A DNA stretch of 64,000 nt from Haematococcus lacustris (GCA_030144725.1 JASKMD010000004.1:607828-671827); one strand, 5' to 3'. Numbered from the stretch's first letter, positions 23,661 through 46,481 are shown. The notes: generated by a model not told the origin, from the letters alone. A program made the numbers and translations.

Positions 23661-23857
23661 CGCCACCCGGCACTCACACAACGACCTGCTTGTACAGACC
23701 TTGCCCAACACAATCGCACAACCTGAAGTACGACTTATGGAAATATCTGCATGCTCGGGCTCATGACAACAAGCTGAGGCGGTCAACTAGCCTAATGGCT
23801 GACGGCCTTAGCGCTTTAAACCATCACAGCCATTGTAGCGTCAACGGTCTGGCCAAA

Positions 23858-24059
23858 TCAAAAAATGTATGGAATGAACTTCTTCACTCGGGCCTTGTAC
23901 TGAGCGTACTCGTCAGGGTACCGCTCCAGCAAAGCGACCTCCTCGACCACGCTCTGCAATAACAGACATGCCATGGGGTCTCTCAACTCACTAGGTAGCC
24001 GCTGAGCTTCACTGCCATCAGTGGCCGTCTTTGCATCTGCGAGACTGCTATAAACGAAA

Positions 24060-24096
<37 letters not shown>

Positions 24097-27000
24097 AGAT
24101 GCGGGCTGCCGACGTACCTTCTGCTCCAAAATCCACCACAGTAGCAGCACTAGGAGGATGCGTGTCTCACTCCGTGTGAGAATAGTCAAGCCCATGCAAA
24201 ACATGAGCAGGCCAGCATACCTGCAGGAGCCAGGGCAATGACATCAGTTGCATTGTCCAGTGACAAACTATCCAGCCTCTCCTTCCACCCCCACCCTGAG
24301 TGCAGCTGGGGGCTGGGAGCCTGTGTTGTGCCCAGCGGCCTGCCTGCAGGACCTGACCCTCTTCGCAAGCTGGCTAAGGCCAACTTCATTGCAAGTGTGG
24401 AGGGACCCCTACACCAGTTGTCAGGCTGAGGCAGCTAGGCCCAGGCAGCAGCTTAGCTGGGTGCATGCCAGCGGTGGACACAGGTGGCAGCAGTCCCTGT
24501 CACTGTAAGGCTGCAGCTCCAGCAGCAGGTGGGTGGCCCCATAGACCCATGGCGCTGCCTCATGCTGCTTGATGCTGCCTACACGCACATGTGGCACCTA
24601 CAGGCTCATGGCTGCCTGACTCTACTTGATGCTGCCTGGTGCTGCCTGGACGGTCTCTGATGGTTGTGCTGCTGACTCAGCAATTGCAAAGGACCACACT
24701 GTGTCTGTCCCTTCAGGTACGGGGCCCCTCGAGGCTCATGACGCGGCCTCACCCTGCCTGGAATGCCTAGGGGGTTTAGGCTGGGAACTGATCTTCCTCT
24801 GAGCACAACACGCTGCCTAACGCTGCTAGGTGCTCTCCATTGCTTGGGCTGGGGACCTAAGTGGTGCTGATAACTCCACTGCAGCTGACCAACTTGTCCC
24901 GCCTCTTTTCCTGCAACAGTACCCCATGTGCCAGGCACCCTCCCCCTCCCTCCCTCCTTACCTCCCTCCTTACCTCCCTCCCTGCCTCCCTCCCATGTGA
25001 CTCACATGGGATGGCGTACAAAGGCGTACATGCCAGATGTGACCAGGGTGTGACGGGCTCGGGGCACTGGCATGGGTGACAGGTTGCGGCCCAGGGACAG
25101 CAGCGAGTACACCCTGAGCGCCAGCAGCAGATGTGGCAGCAGCAGCAGTGGCGGTGGCAGCAGTGGTGGGGGCGGCAGCAGCAGCAGTGGGATCAGCAGT
25201 GGCGGTGGCAGCAGTGGCGATGGCAGCAGCGGCGGTGGCAGCAGCAGCAGCAGTGGCAGTTACAGCAGCGGCAGCAGCAGCAGCAGCAGTGGCAGTGGCA
25301 GCAGCAGCAGCAGCAGCAGCAGCAGTGGCAGCAGCGGCGGTGGCAGCAGCAGCAGCAGCAGTGGCAGCAGCGGCGGTGGCAGCACCTGCAGCGGCAGCAG
25401 CTGCAGCGGCATCATCATCATTCTGTGCAGGGGCAGCAGCAGTGGCGGTGGCAGCGGCAGCAGCAGCAGTGGCTGTGGCCCATGTGAAGGTAATTACCAG
25501 GGCCGTGCCCGAACAGTCCTCCTTGCTAGGTATGCCATTAGTGAGGGAGGTGATGCAGTGATGCAGCTATAATACCACCAGCAGCGCAGACACTGGTCTG
25601 GCCATAGGATTCCAGTGATGCTAATGGTGGCAGTGCTAGCATCCTTGCTGCCCTGCTGGTGGTGCTGGTGCTTCTGCTGCTGCCACTGCCGCTGCTGCTG
25701 CAGGGTACCTACAGGAACACCAGGCCTGCAGTGAGCAGCACTACGCCCGCCACATCCAGGAAACCCTGCAGGCACAGACCCATGTCATGCCATGCGATGT
25801 CAGGATGATGAGGATGATGAGGATGAGAATGACAGCCCAAGCAGAGCATGGCAGGCTTGCACAACTGCAGCTGATGAGCCCACCATTACAAGCTGCTGAC
25901 CCTGTCAGTGCACCTTGCTGCAGAACTGCCCTCATCAGTGGGACTAAAGGAAGTACAGGCACTACAGTCACTCCATTCCAGCACTTCAGGCACTACACAC
26001 TCTGAGGCACTTAATACTTCTCAGGCACCCCTACAGGCACTACAGGGCAGGCAGGCAGGATCTGCACATGCAAACAAAAGCACTGAGGTGGGCAGGGCTG
26101 ATCCTAAGGCTGTGGTCGCACTTTGCCTTTTACTCTACACCCCTACAGCTGCTTGCTGGTGTGGGTGGCCAGCCGGCCCTGCCAGCCAGGCCTCACCTGC
26201 AGCTTGAAGGGCTGGGTGGCAATCAGAATGACGACTCCCAACTGCACAGGGCAAGACAGGCAGGGTGGCACTGAACTCAAGGCAAGAACATGGGCAGCAA
26301 GACAGGCAGGACAGCACTGCGCTTGAAGCAAGGGCAGGGGCGGCAAGGACAGGGGCGGCAAGGGCCAGGGCGGCAAGGGCAGGGGTGGCGAGGGCAGGGG
26401 TGGCAAGTCATCAGGGACAGCGGCAGCAGCATTCAAGGTAGGTGCCATGGAGGGAGGTGTGGTGGAGCACGCTGGGCAGGGTCCTACGTCAGGAGGCTGT
26501 TTGTTTGGTGGCATGCAGTATGTACCCTAGCTGCAGGGAGGTAAGCTGCAAGTGCGTGTCATTATGCCGGCTGATGGCTGGGCTGCAGCCAGGACCTGAG
26601 GATGGGGCTGCTCATGACATTGCTCCCACCACCACCAGCACCACTGCCAGCCAGCCCTTTCACAGCAATAGCACATGGTACTCAGCATGAAAACGGTTTG
26701 CTCCCAAACTACATGGCACAAGTAGCCACCTGACGCTGCGTCTGGGGCTGGGCTGGCAGCATAGACGGTCAATCCAATGCGAAGTGCTTGCCCTGCTGCC
26801 ACCCTGCCACCTTACACAGGTGGTGACATCTGGCCCACCTCAACACAGGCTGTGCCTGTCATGAGCTGAAGGGGCTGGGTGCTAGAGGCTAGAGGTGCTA
26901 GGGGGGCTGGGAGGTAGAGGGGATGGGTGACATGGCTGCAGCATCCAATCATTGTGGCCACAACAGGCATGACTGCAGCATTGCGGGAGGGAGGGGTGTG

Positions 27001-28091
27001 CTTAGGGAGAGGGCAGCAGCTAAAGGGGCGGCTCAACCTGTGCAATGAACCAGCCCTCCTTGCGACTGCCCACACCACTCTGTAGCTCCGTCACCAGCTC
27101 CTGCAAGCGACAGGAAACTCAGACCAGCATGTTATCAATAAGTGTGATGTCAGGCTCAAGACAATGTGACATGCTGCTGCTACTATACAGCATGGCTCAT
27201 TGCACCTCAACCAGGGTTGGCTGGTGTTTGCTGCCAGATGTGGCTGGCAGGCGCTGGGCTGACCTGCGTGGGAGGTCCTGGCAGCTGTCTGCTTACCCCG
27301 GCAGCGAAGTACTCATCGACATTGATGGGATGTGACTGCACTGTAGCTCCTGGCTTGTCCACCCCTGCCTCTGCATCTTCAGCCCCAGCCTCTGCCTTTT
27401 CAGCCCCTGCCTTTTCTGCCCCTGCCTTGCCAGCTGCAGCCTCTTCAGCCCCTGCCTTGCCAGCTGCAGCCTCATCAGCCCCTGCCTTGCCAGCTGCAGC
27501 CTCATCAGCCCCTGCCTTGCCAGCTGCAGCCTCATCAGCCCCTGTCTTGTCCTGCTCTGCTGCTATCTCCACGGCAGGGGCAACGGGTGTGATGCTTGCA
27601 GACACCATCTCCTCAGCTGTGGGTCCTGCTGGAGGTGCAGCGGCCTGGGCTGCGGTGCTTAGGCTCGGGGACAGAGCAGCAGGAGAGGAAGCTATGACTG
27701 CAGCCACAAGCTCAGAGGGAGTAGGGCCAGCAGGGGGGGCAGCAGGGGGAGCAGCAGCGGCTTCAGGCGATGGCTCTGCGGGACTATGACCCTCAGAGTC
27801 TGCCTCTGCCTGCGCTGCAATTGGCTCTATTAGCACAGCCACAGCTTCTGGCTCCTTGACGTCTGAGGCAGCTGGCTCCGCATCAAGAGCTGGAGTTACA
27901 AATGGGGCTGGAGTTACGTGTAAAGGCTCCGGGGCAGAAGCTTCTGGTGTCAAGGTAGGAAGGCTTTCTGGGGCTGGGCTGAACCTCTCTGCCTCTTCTG
28001 CTCCAGCTCCACCAGATGCAGGCGTTGATGCACTATGACCTGTGGGCCCCGTGCTGGTCTGCCTGCGGTAAGAGGTTACAGCTGAAGTCAT
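23858..28091 (-). CDS. Isoprenylcysteine-methyltransferase-like membrane protein
   Basis: Exons: 28091-27297, 27100-27038, one near 26820-26710 (borders not settled), 26241-26197, 25765-25713, 25113-25006, 24220-24118 and 23953-23858. The N-terminal ~265 residues are Ala/Glu/Pro-rich and probably disordered, with five copies of a GADEAAAGKA-type decapeptide. The first in-frame ATG is 28091. The conserved part reads EGWFIAQ, membrane segments (LGVVILIATQPF, FLDVAGVVLLTAGLVFL), then SLGRNLSPMPVP ... LVTSGMYAFVRHPMYAGLL. It ends with an anchor helix and EVALLERYPDEYAQYKARVKKFIPY. LVTSGxYxxVRHPxY is the AdoMet-binding signature of the ICMT/PEMT-like family. The substrate cannot be told from sequence. 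The stop is only 197 bp upstream of the SEX4 start codon, on the same strand. Confidence 0.75.
25105..25480. repeat. CAG/GTGGCAGCAG repeat in an intron
   Basis: Mixed CAG and TGG triplets with CGGTGG interruptions. It lies in intron 5 of the ICMT-like gene, directly beside the acceptor of the exon 25113-25006. On the transcribed strand it reads CTG/CCA. Confidence 0.85.
27410..27546 (-). repeat. Coding 30-bp repeat, decapeptide GADEAAAGKA
   Basis: Five near-perfect 30-bp units (CCTGCCTTGCCAGCTGCAGC on the plus strand) encode an acidic Ala-rich decapeptide inside the N-terminal region of the ICMT-like gene. The units at the 5' end are the most alike. Confidence 0.85.
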
Positions 28092-28461
28092 GACTCGGGC
28101 CGTCAACTCAGGTGCTCTGCTCAAATTGCGCGGGCCATGCCGGCATACCTACTTGTCGGCTAAGCATCTACAGACTCGCACGCCGAGCCAGGTGAGCGGC
28201 AGCAAATGTGGGGAACGACTCTGACCATGGCGGAGAGCGGGGCGATGAGCGGGGGGGCGCAGTGTCATTGTCGACATGCTGGATCGGATCCGCGCAACGC
28301 TGGCAAGATGCAGGATGCCTGGTCGAGTCCCAGCCCTCACTTTTGTATCAGTTTTGACCGGACATTGTGAACGCAGGGTCGCACCGTTGGTGGCACAAGC
28401 AAGATGTAGAGGCATGTCGTAAGCACAAATGCTGCATCCTGCGTAGACCCCGTGGTGTGAA
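28092..28461. promoter_or_regulatory. Shared upstream region of a divergent gene pair
   Basis: 370 bp separate the start codons of the ICMT-like gene (minus) and the TRAIP-like gene (plus). It must contain both promoters. No recognised box is visible. Near 28300 there is a GGTCGAGTCCC run that resembles a Pol III B box, without a matching A box. Confidence 0.35.
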
Positions 28462-38244
<9,783 letters not shown>

Positions 38245-39441
38245 GTAGCCACCAAGTTCGTATCATGCATGCATAGCCAGTTCCACATGCAGGTATACAT
38301 ATCCTAGCGTGACAGAGGCAGGAGGAATAAGAGCTGTGTGTAGTCAACAGCTTGTAGTCAGCAGCCAGGGGCAGCGTGGGAGCAGGATGGGGAGCGGGCT
38401 CAGGGGTGGCCACACAGCATGTCTACTGCAGCTTTCCGACTCACTCTCAACTCACTTTTTACTCACTTTCTCAGCTTCCCAACAGCTGCAACTCTAGCCC
38501 GCCATGTCTAAGGCAGGGTGGTATTCAAATGGCGGCCAACATGGCCTGGTGTCAGCGGGAGGGGGTGGGAAGGGAGGGCAGGGTACGGGGCCATTGGTCA
38601 CACTCAGGAAAGATGAGACAGTGATGGCACTAGGTGCAGTGTCTGGAAGCTGAGGACCTGCTGACCCACCTCCATCCTTTGAGCTTGCCCCTTGCTCAAC
38701 TTCTTGGTACAGGGTGTAGGTGAGGGCACAGGGCAGTGGAAACATAAATGCGCTCGAACCATGTGGCCATATTAGGTGCGGCCACCAGGTGCTGTACCCT
38801 CCCTTATGTGTGACGACATCCTGGCAGGCCTTGACCACACCGTCATTGCATTCAAAACATCTGTTATCAGTGCCCCACTTCTTAAAAAGAGCGTAGTTGG
38901 CGAGCAGGGCACAGATGTGCAGGGCGCATGATGCATGTGGCTAGAATAGCCTATACAAGCATGTTTCAGGATGGAAAAAAGCAGGGTGTGACCTGTAGTT
39001 CCTATTCATCTGCACGGTTGCTTTATCAACCATAGCATGGCACGGTATGGCAGCCATGGCATGGTCTCACATCATCAGCTGCCCCTCATTGCATGTTGTA
39101 CAGTGTGGTGAGTAACAATGTCCCGTCCAAAGCGAGCTTATCTTTAACCACCAAGCTTTTGATACCTAGCCTGCACCTGAGCGTAATGTCCCCCGTATGT
39201 ATGCATGCCAGTGTGAATGGCGTGTGCGCGAATTTGATCCATGCCCTCATATGAGTAGCATGGAAAGGCAAACATGCCTAGGCACCTCACATCTTACACG
39301 AAATGTTTGTCGCCGATGCTGGATGCTGGTGTGTGTAAATTGCTTAAGATGTACCACAAAAAGTCCAGCAAACATTTGCAGACTGTTCCCATGTAAACTG
39401 TGCGTAGCTCTGGAGGTTGAGCTGGCCGTGTTCCAATAAGT
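38245..39441. other. Intergenic region, no gene seen
   Basis: About 1.2 kb between the TRAIP-like gene and the next plus-strand gene. It becomes more AT-rich from 38850 and probably holds the promoter of the gene starting at 39442. No coding frame with splice borders was found. Confidence 0.5.
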
Positions 39442-42441
39442 ATGCTTGGCCGAGTTGGCCGACCCGTATCGCAGCTAATATTGTGCGGCACGCCAGTAGC
39501 AAATGCCAGTGCTCGAGCGCTCATTAGCAAGCTGGTGGATGCGACGCCGGAGCTCGATGCTACTCGGTTAAGCCCGGCCGAGTTGGAGGTGTGCGGCACT
39601 GTGCTGGTGTGCTGTGTTGCACGCGAGCTTTACCACTTTGTCATCACCACTCGCAGGGCCTCGGCTTCTTGCTGTCGCAAAGCGCCGTAAACTACCAGGT
39701 GTTCGCGACGCGCAGCAGGGACGCGACAGCTGCCGCCTTCAACACCGCGCTTCAGCACAGCCTAGCCGATCCCAAACAGCGCAGCCTGCTGGTGCAGAAG
39801 CTGGTCGCAGCGTCAGGCACTGCCCGCTCTTCACCCCTCCTTTTAGCTTGGTCAGCCCAGCAGCTAACCCAGCACCTACGGACCCAGCTCGACTCCGCTA
39901 AAAGAGCCTCCCAGCTGCTAGACCAGCCTTTCAGCCCAGGTTTGCTGCAGTATGCACGGCAGTTGTTGGCAGTTGGCGACCTGCGCACCCCCAGCAATCC
40001 CACCGACTTGCAGCTGTTGAAGGCGCTGCTGGAGCAGCCAGGCGCCCTGGCATGGCCCCAGCTGCTGGCCCTGCCGCACCTCACGACCCTGCTCACCTCT
40101 GCCACTGCCAAGGACCCGGCACTCGCCTCTGTGCTGCACCTGCTGGGCATGATCCCTGGCACGACTCTTGCCTCCTCCCCCGCTCAAAGGCTCGCAGCTG
40201 CCCTGACTGCTCTGCAAAGTAGCTGCCGCACTGCCCTGGCCACCCATCAGCCATCTGGCACCAAGGCAGTCACTTCAGTGGGGCCAGGAGCAGGAGCCGC
40301 CACTGGCACCGTGCCGCCCACCTCCACCTCCACCCCCACAGATAGTACAAGCAACATGGCCCCTGCAGCCGCCGCCCCAAGAGCTGAGCTCCTCCTGGTG
40401 CTCCACCTTGTGCAGTTTGTAGAGCAAGCGCTTGGGCTGCAGCCAGCTCCAGGGGTGCAGGTGGTGCTGCAGCTGATGGGGTGCAGCCAGGACGCCCCAG
40501 GACACCCCCCTCCTGCTGCCGCCTCCCCCTCCGCACCACCCAGCCCCCCTGCCGCTGACGCCCAGTCAGTCAGCAGCCTAGCCCAACCCAACCCTCCCAG
40601 CCCCTGCACCCGTCCTGCCTCAACCCCCGGAGAGGTGGCGGCAGCGGTCCAGGCTGGGGTCCTCATGCGTGCCTTTGACACCACTCTCCTCACTGCTGCT
40701 GCCCGCCAGCTGCTGCCAGCCCTGCCCAAGGGCTGGGACGCCAAGCTGCAGCTGGGCGGGGCCCAGGCCGGGGGCGGGCAACTGCTGCCTGGGTGGCAGG
40801 AGGTGGAGGTTGCGCTGGCAGCAGCCGCACAACAGGAGGGGGGTGGAGCCCTAGCAGACCTGCTGGGTCAGGTTCAGGTGAGGGCCACACAGGCTAGGGG
40901 GCGGCAGGGGTGGGCTGAGGGAGAGTCCAGGGCTTCAGGGCGTTCAGTAGCCCCACCCCACCCCACCCCACCCCACCCCACCCCATCCCAACCCACCCCA
41001 CCCCAACCCACCCCAACCCAACCCAACCCAACCCAACCCAACCCAACCCAACCCAACCCAACCCAACCCAATCCACCCCACCCCACCCCACCCCACCCCA
41101 CCCCACCCCACCCCACCCCACCCCACCCCACCCCACCCCACCCCACCCCACCCCACCCCACCCCACCCCACCCCACCCCACCCCACCCCACCCCACCCCA
41201 CCCCACCCCACCCCACCCTCACCCTCACCCTCACCCTCATGCAAGGTCTGCATGCCCCTCTCCTCCCCGCCGCCCAGGCCATACGTCTGCAGCTGCTGCT
41301 GTCTGGTGACGTGGCGCTGCTGCTGTCCACCACCGCACAAGACCTAGCCGCCCTGGACCCCTCTCAGTTCTGGCACCTGTACAGCCTCACCCGGCGGCTG
41401 GGTGCCACAGGGGCCGCCTGCCTGCACGCCCTGAACCTGCTGCCCAGCAGCAGCGGTGAGGACAGCTGCGGCAGTGCGGCTGCGGCCCCACCCCCCACCC
41501 GCCTGGCCCCCCACCACCTGGCAGCCCTGAGGACCCTGCCGCATGGGGACCGCTGTGCAGTGGCGTATGCGCTGCTCAGGAGCTGCTGGCCTAAGCAGGC
41601 TGAGGCGGCAGCAGCAGGCCCAGCCAACACTCCCGCACACACCACACTGGATGGCCAACCCAGGACTGCCAGCAGCAGCAGCAGCAGTGGTAGTGGTAGC
41701 AGCAGCAGCAGCAGCAGGGGTGTTGATGGCAGCAGGGGTGGCAGCTGGGCTGTCGGCAGCTCCCAGGGCGGGGGGTGGGACCCCAACTGCCTGCCGGTGG
41801 CTGTGCGGGCTCTGCTGGCTGCCTTTGAGGCGCAGGCTGTGGAGGCTCATGCGGTGGTGGAGGCGCAGCAGCAGGCGGGCAGGGAGCTGCAGGCGGTGAT
41901 GGAGGCGGAGGCGGCGGTGGCGGCGCTGGACTTGCTCAATGATAGGTGAAGGGGCAGGGGCAGGGGCAGGGGCAGGGGCAGGGAATAATTTGGGGAGGGG
42001 CAACTCCTTCAGCCCCAGCACCCCCGCATGCGAGCTCACTTCCCTGTGCCCTCCCTCCCCCCACCCTCTGCGGCCAGCGCCCTGCTGGCAGCATGAGGCC
42101 CTCCACCCAGCCCCCGATCTGGCCCCGCAGGTCGCCCCCTCCCCTACAGCTGCTGGCCCCGCCTGGCAGCCCGGGTGGTCCCCCTGCACTGCCGGCAGTC
42201 CAGGACCTGCAGGCGGCCCGGGCCCGGCTGCCTGCCTCCCAGCTGGCCCTGTTTGATGAGCTGGCGCTGGATGCGGGCGTGGCGGCAGCTGGACCTGGCA
42301 GTGCGGGCCAGGTGGGGTGGGGCAGGGGGTGAGAGGGGTAGGGAGAGGGAGGGGTCAGGTGGGGTGGGGCAGGGGGTGAGAGGGGTAGGGAGAGGGAGGG
42401 GTCAGGTGGGGCAGCGATGTGAAGGCAGGGGAGGCAGTGCT

Positions 42442-42534
<93 letters not shown>

Positions 42535-43276
42535 CTTGACTCTCCTGCCCCCCTTGTGGCTCTGGCCTAACCCTCGCCCCGCCCCCCTTGCTGCAGGACA
42601 GGCGGCGCCGCTTGCAGGCCGCCTTCCAGTCCCTCATCTCAGTGCAGGGCACCGCCTTCAGCGGCAGGGAGCTGCTGGAGCCCCCCCCTGCCCTCCCCCC
42701 CGCCACCCCCTCCCCCTCCCCCTCAGGCCCTGGGACTGCCAGGGGTGGGGAGGGGGAGGAGGCAGCTGCTGGGCTGCAGCTGCCGGAGTCCCTGGCGCTG
42801 TGGCAAGCAAGCATGAAGCAGAAGCTGGCCGGGATGCCCCCTGTCGGGCTGGCGCTGCTTGCCCAGTTCCTAGACCTGCGCATCACAACCGCCACTCCAA
42901 CTGCTTCAACCGCTGCTGCTCAAACCACCACCCCAAACGACATCCCAGCTGCTGTGGACACCCGTGCCATGCGGCAGGCGGCTCTGTCAGCACAGCTCCG
43001 GCTGCAGCTGTTGGCCAAGGAAGTGGCGTTGGCTTCCCGCCGAGCCACAGGCAGGTCCTGCTGATCCACCAACTTCGCAATGGCAGAAATCGGCTTCAGC
43101 AGCCGCCATGATGTGCAGCATTGTTGTTCAACCCCTTCACAGCATAAATATGCCTACGAATGAGCAGGCAGCTTGCCAGGCCCGCCAAGTTGTGGGTATT
43201 GACCCGCATGCATGCTGACCTGTGACCCGCATGCATCACCTGTGTGTTCTGCTTTGGCTGCAGAGATGCACAAACA

Positions 43277-43318
<42 letters not shown>

Positions 43319-46300
43319 CCAGCCTGTCTCTGCCCCTGGGGCCGCTCTCAGCCCCTACTGGCTAGATGCCAGACCTCCCCCCAGCCACCTGCCCGACCTC
43401 CACAGCCGCAGCGGCAGCGCCCAGCAAGGCGGCCTGCTGTTGAAGCTGGGGGGGGGGCACGCGCTGCCTAGCCCTGCTGCTGTGTCTGCTCTGCTGGGGG
43501 AGGCGGAGGGCAGGGAGTTCCAGGCGTGGCTGGCGGCGGGCCAGCGGGGCCAAGGGGAGGAGGAGGCGCTGGCAGGAGCAACGGACGCCACACAGCAGGT
43601 GTGCTGAGGGGAGAGAGGGGGTGGGAGAAGGAGGGCATGGCAAAGCTGGGAAGGGTGGCGTGCAAGAATAAGCTGTGCCAGGGTGCTGTCCCTCCCCTCC
43701 CCACACACACGCCCCTCCCCTCCCCCCACACACGCTGTCCCTCCCCTCCCCTCACGCACGCCCTCTGCGCCGTCCTCCTCAATGCTCCTCAACAGTCTGC
43801 CAACAACTTTGGCCCCTGGCCCCCGCCCCTGGCCCATGGCACTTGAAACTGAAACTGAAACCGAACCTGAAACTGAACCTGACCCTGACCCTGACCCTGA
43901 CCCTGATCCTGAACCTGTTCCCTGCCAAGCGCAGCATGTGGTCTGCTTGCAAGCAAGTGCCGACCCTGGCCTCTGGCCCCCACCCTTGCCATGTCCTTGC
44001 CCCCGTTGAGGCCTGCCTCTGCTGCCCTGGCCTGCCTCTGCAGCCATACGAGCTGCTGGCTGATCAACACCGGCAGCAGGACACGCAGCGCTTCATCACA
44101 GTGGGTGCCTAGGCCCCTTCAGGCTCACAGGCAGGAGGACCGCAGGGGCAGTCAGGGCCAGGAGATCAGGCAGGGGCAGGGGCAGGGGCAGGGGCAGGGG
44201 CAGGGGCAGGGGCAAGGGCAGGGGCAGGGGCAGGGGCAGGGGCAGGGGCAGGGGCAGGGGTGCAACAAGGGTCAGGGGAATGGGTACTGGGAGGCAGAGG
44301 GAGCCCTGACTCCACCTGGATGCAGTGCAGTGGCCCTGTAGCCCTGCAGCTGGGCGTCTGTACAGCCTCCTGACCTTGCTTCTTGCCAGCCCCTGTCAAC
44401 CCCCTGCCACAGCCACCAGCCAGCCCCTTGCCCCATGACTCTGTCCCTGCCATTGCCCCCTCACCCACCCAAACCCCGCTCTGCCCCAACTTGCTATACA
44501 CAGACAAGCAAGGACACACTAGCCTAGCCATGTCTTGAGTCATCAGAGTTGCATCCTGGCAGCCAAGCAGTTGTACATCTGCATGTCTCACCAGCTGAGT
44601 GGCCCAGCTGGGGCACTTGTTTGTGTAGATGGAGCACGACCCAGGGCTTCACCTGCAGCTCAGCAGCGCCCCACGGCCCTGGCAGGAGGTGGGCCTCCCG
44701 GGGGGACAAGGGGGCGAGGAGGCGTTCCTGGCCGCCATGCGCCCCCTGCTCAACAGGTGGGTGGAGGGGTGGACCAGGCCTGGCTGCTGGCAACGTGCAG
44801 TGGGGCGGGGTGGGGCGGGGTGGGCCGGGCTGGGGCGGGGCGAGGCGGGGCGGGGCGGGGCGGGGCGGGGCGGGGCGGGGCGGGGCGGGGCGGGGCGGGG
44901 CGGGGCGGGGCGGGGCGGGGCGGGGCGGGGCGGGGCGGGGCGGGGCGGGGCGGGGCGGGGCGGGGCGGGGCGGGGATGTGACCAGGGTGGTTGAGTCTTC
45001 CTGCTTGCAGCTACCTGGTGGCTCGAGGCATGCGCCCCATGCTGCATGGCGAGTGGTCCTCCTACCGCCAGGGTTGCCTTCAAGAGTGGGCTGCGTTCCG
45101 GCAGCAGCACGAAGCCGCACTGCACTCGCAGGGCCAGTCCGCATGGTTCAATTCGCGGGTGAGTCAGGATGTGACGTACGAGGTGCAGGGTTCAATTCCT
45201 GAATTGCGCACATTGGGGAAAAGTTTGGTCAGCATGGGTGGTCAAGGTAGTGGAGCTCGCTGCTCATGAGTCGCCTGGCTCTCCTGGACTCTCGCTCACA
45301 GAGGTGGCCTGATTCTGTTGGCCAAGGTGGCAGGGCTGAGCAAGTTAGGGCATGTGCGTCAAGGTGGTGAGGAGCTTGCCATAATAAATGTGCTGAAGCT
45401 GACGGCTTTGCTGCAGTACACGGTGAGGTTGGAAAGTGCCTTTGTGAACTCTGCCATCCTTCCACTCCCACACAGGCTAACTGCTCTTTGCAGTTATGCT
45501 GACACTGACTCCAGATCTTGCTCGGGCGCTGACAGGTCATGATGCATGCGTGAAGGAAACACAGCCTGGGCAGGCCAACCTCGCTGCTGCCCCTGTTGCT
45601 CTGACTTGCTACCTTGACCCGCATGCCCTGACCTGCCCAGCCCGCCCTCTTGGCCCTGGTGCATCCAGGCTGAGTCACTGCACCTGAGGCAGCTGCTGGC
45701 GGCTGGCATGCCGCCTGGCGAGGGCCCCCTGGCTGAGGCCGCGCCGCGCTACCTGGCTGCTCTCGAGGCCAACAGCAGCTGGACATACTCTCAGAAGAAG
45801 CATGTTGTACTGGTGGGTGGGGAGGGAGGGGGGCCCGAGGGGAGGGGGCCTGCGTCATAAGCTGTGGGGAAGTAGCTGCATGGCCTGGGACCGCCGTGCT
45901 GTTGGTAATGGTGCTGGCACCAACTGCGTGCGATGGTGTGCAGTGGTGGTGCGTGGTGGTGCAGCATAACTCCTAACAACTTTTGAACACCAGCTGCTGC
46001 CTCAACAAGACATTGATAGCACAGCATCAGCAATAGAGAGAGATGCGGAACCTGCTTCTGAGTGTAATGCCTCTGGGAGAGTGCTGTTTGTATGGTGTGT
46101 GATGGTGTGTGTGATGTGGCGGTACGGGATGTGTGTGTGTGTGTGAGATGCACTCGTTTGGGACTGAGCGGTGTTTACGCTTGCGTGCAGAGGCTGATTG
46201 AGCTGGCTCGCTATTTTGCAAAGCAGCCTGGGCAAGGCGTGAAGGAGCGCGGCTCGCCGTTCGCGCCCCTATTTGGTGAGGAAGGCACGTCGCCGAAGCT

Positions 46301-46346
46301 CGTTCCAGCGCTGGAAGTGCGCAAGTCTTTACGGACGGTGCATTGA
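39442..46346 (+). CDS. Unrecognised 1212-aa helical protein
   Basis: Eleven exons join in phase: 39442-39588, 39657-40877, 41278-41945, 42131-42311, 42597-43050, 43264-43598, 44044-44100, 44629-44756, 45011-45158, 45669-45812 and 46191-46346, totalling 3639 nt. I do not recognise the family. The protein is rich in Leu, Ala and Gln helices (for example RSLLVQKLVAASG, LLQYARQLLAVGD). Ser/Pro/Thr-rich linkers and a short poly-Ser run from AGC repeats separate the helices. The C-terminal part is Trp/Tyr-rich (LHGEWSSYRQGCLQEWAAF, SSWTYSQKKHVVLRLIELARYF). Helical repeats are possible but no regular period is obvious. The intron after 43050 appears to use a GC donor (ACAG|GCAGGT). A start further upstream is not excluded. 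Confidence 0.65.
40945..41240. repeat. ACCCC pentamer array
   Basis: CCCCA and CCCAA pentamers fill intron 2 of the unknown gene, ending in ACCCTC hexamers and then the acceptor at 41277. The sense strand is C-rich, the other strand GGGGT. Confidence 0.9.
42440..42535. repeat. (CCCTCA)n array
   Basis: About 16 perfect hexamers in intron 4 of the unknown gene. Confidence 0.92.
44168..44262. repeat. (GGGGCA)n array
   Basis: About 15 hexamers with one GGGCAA variant, in intron 7 of the unknown gene. Confidence 0.92.
44800..44975. repeat. (GGGGC)n pentamer array
   Basis: Over 30 tandem GGGGC units in intron 8 of the unknown gene, perfect after about 44835. It sits 35 bp before the exon at 45011. 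It is a strong candidate for RNA and DNA G-quadruplexes on the sense strand. Confidence 0.95.
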
Positions 46347-46481
46347 GCGGGGGCCGAACTACGCGCTTGCGGAGCTGCGGCCGCAGTCGCCGCATATTCG
46401 TAAGCTCCCTACAGCCCTCTTGCTACTACGAAGTAAAGCAAGAGTACCAATTAAACACAGGGTGCAAGTTGGCATTATCAC

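Noticed and set aside
28262..28330. tRNA gene near 28300 (GGTCGAGTCCC)
   Set aside because: No A box, acceptor stem or anticodon arm could be paired.
45318..45542. Extra exon of the unknown protein at 45305-45420
   Set aside because: Its open frame needs an incoming phase that the exon ending at 45158 does not give. Direct joining to 45669 keeps the frame.
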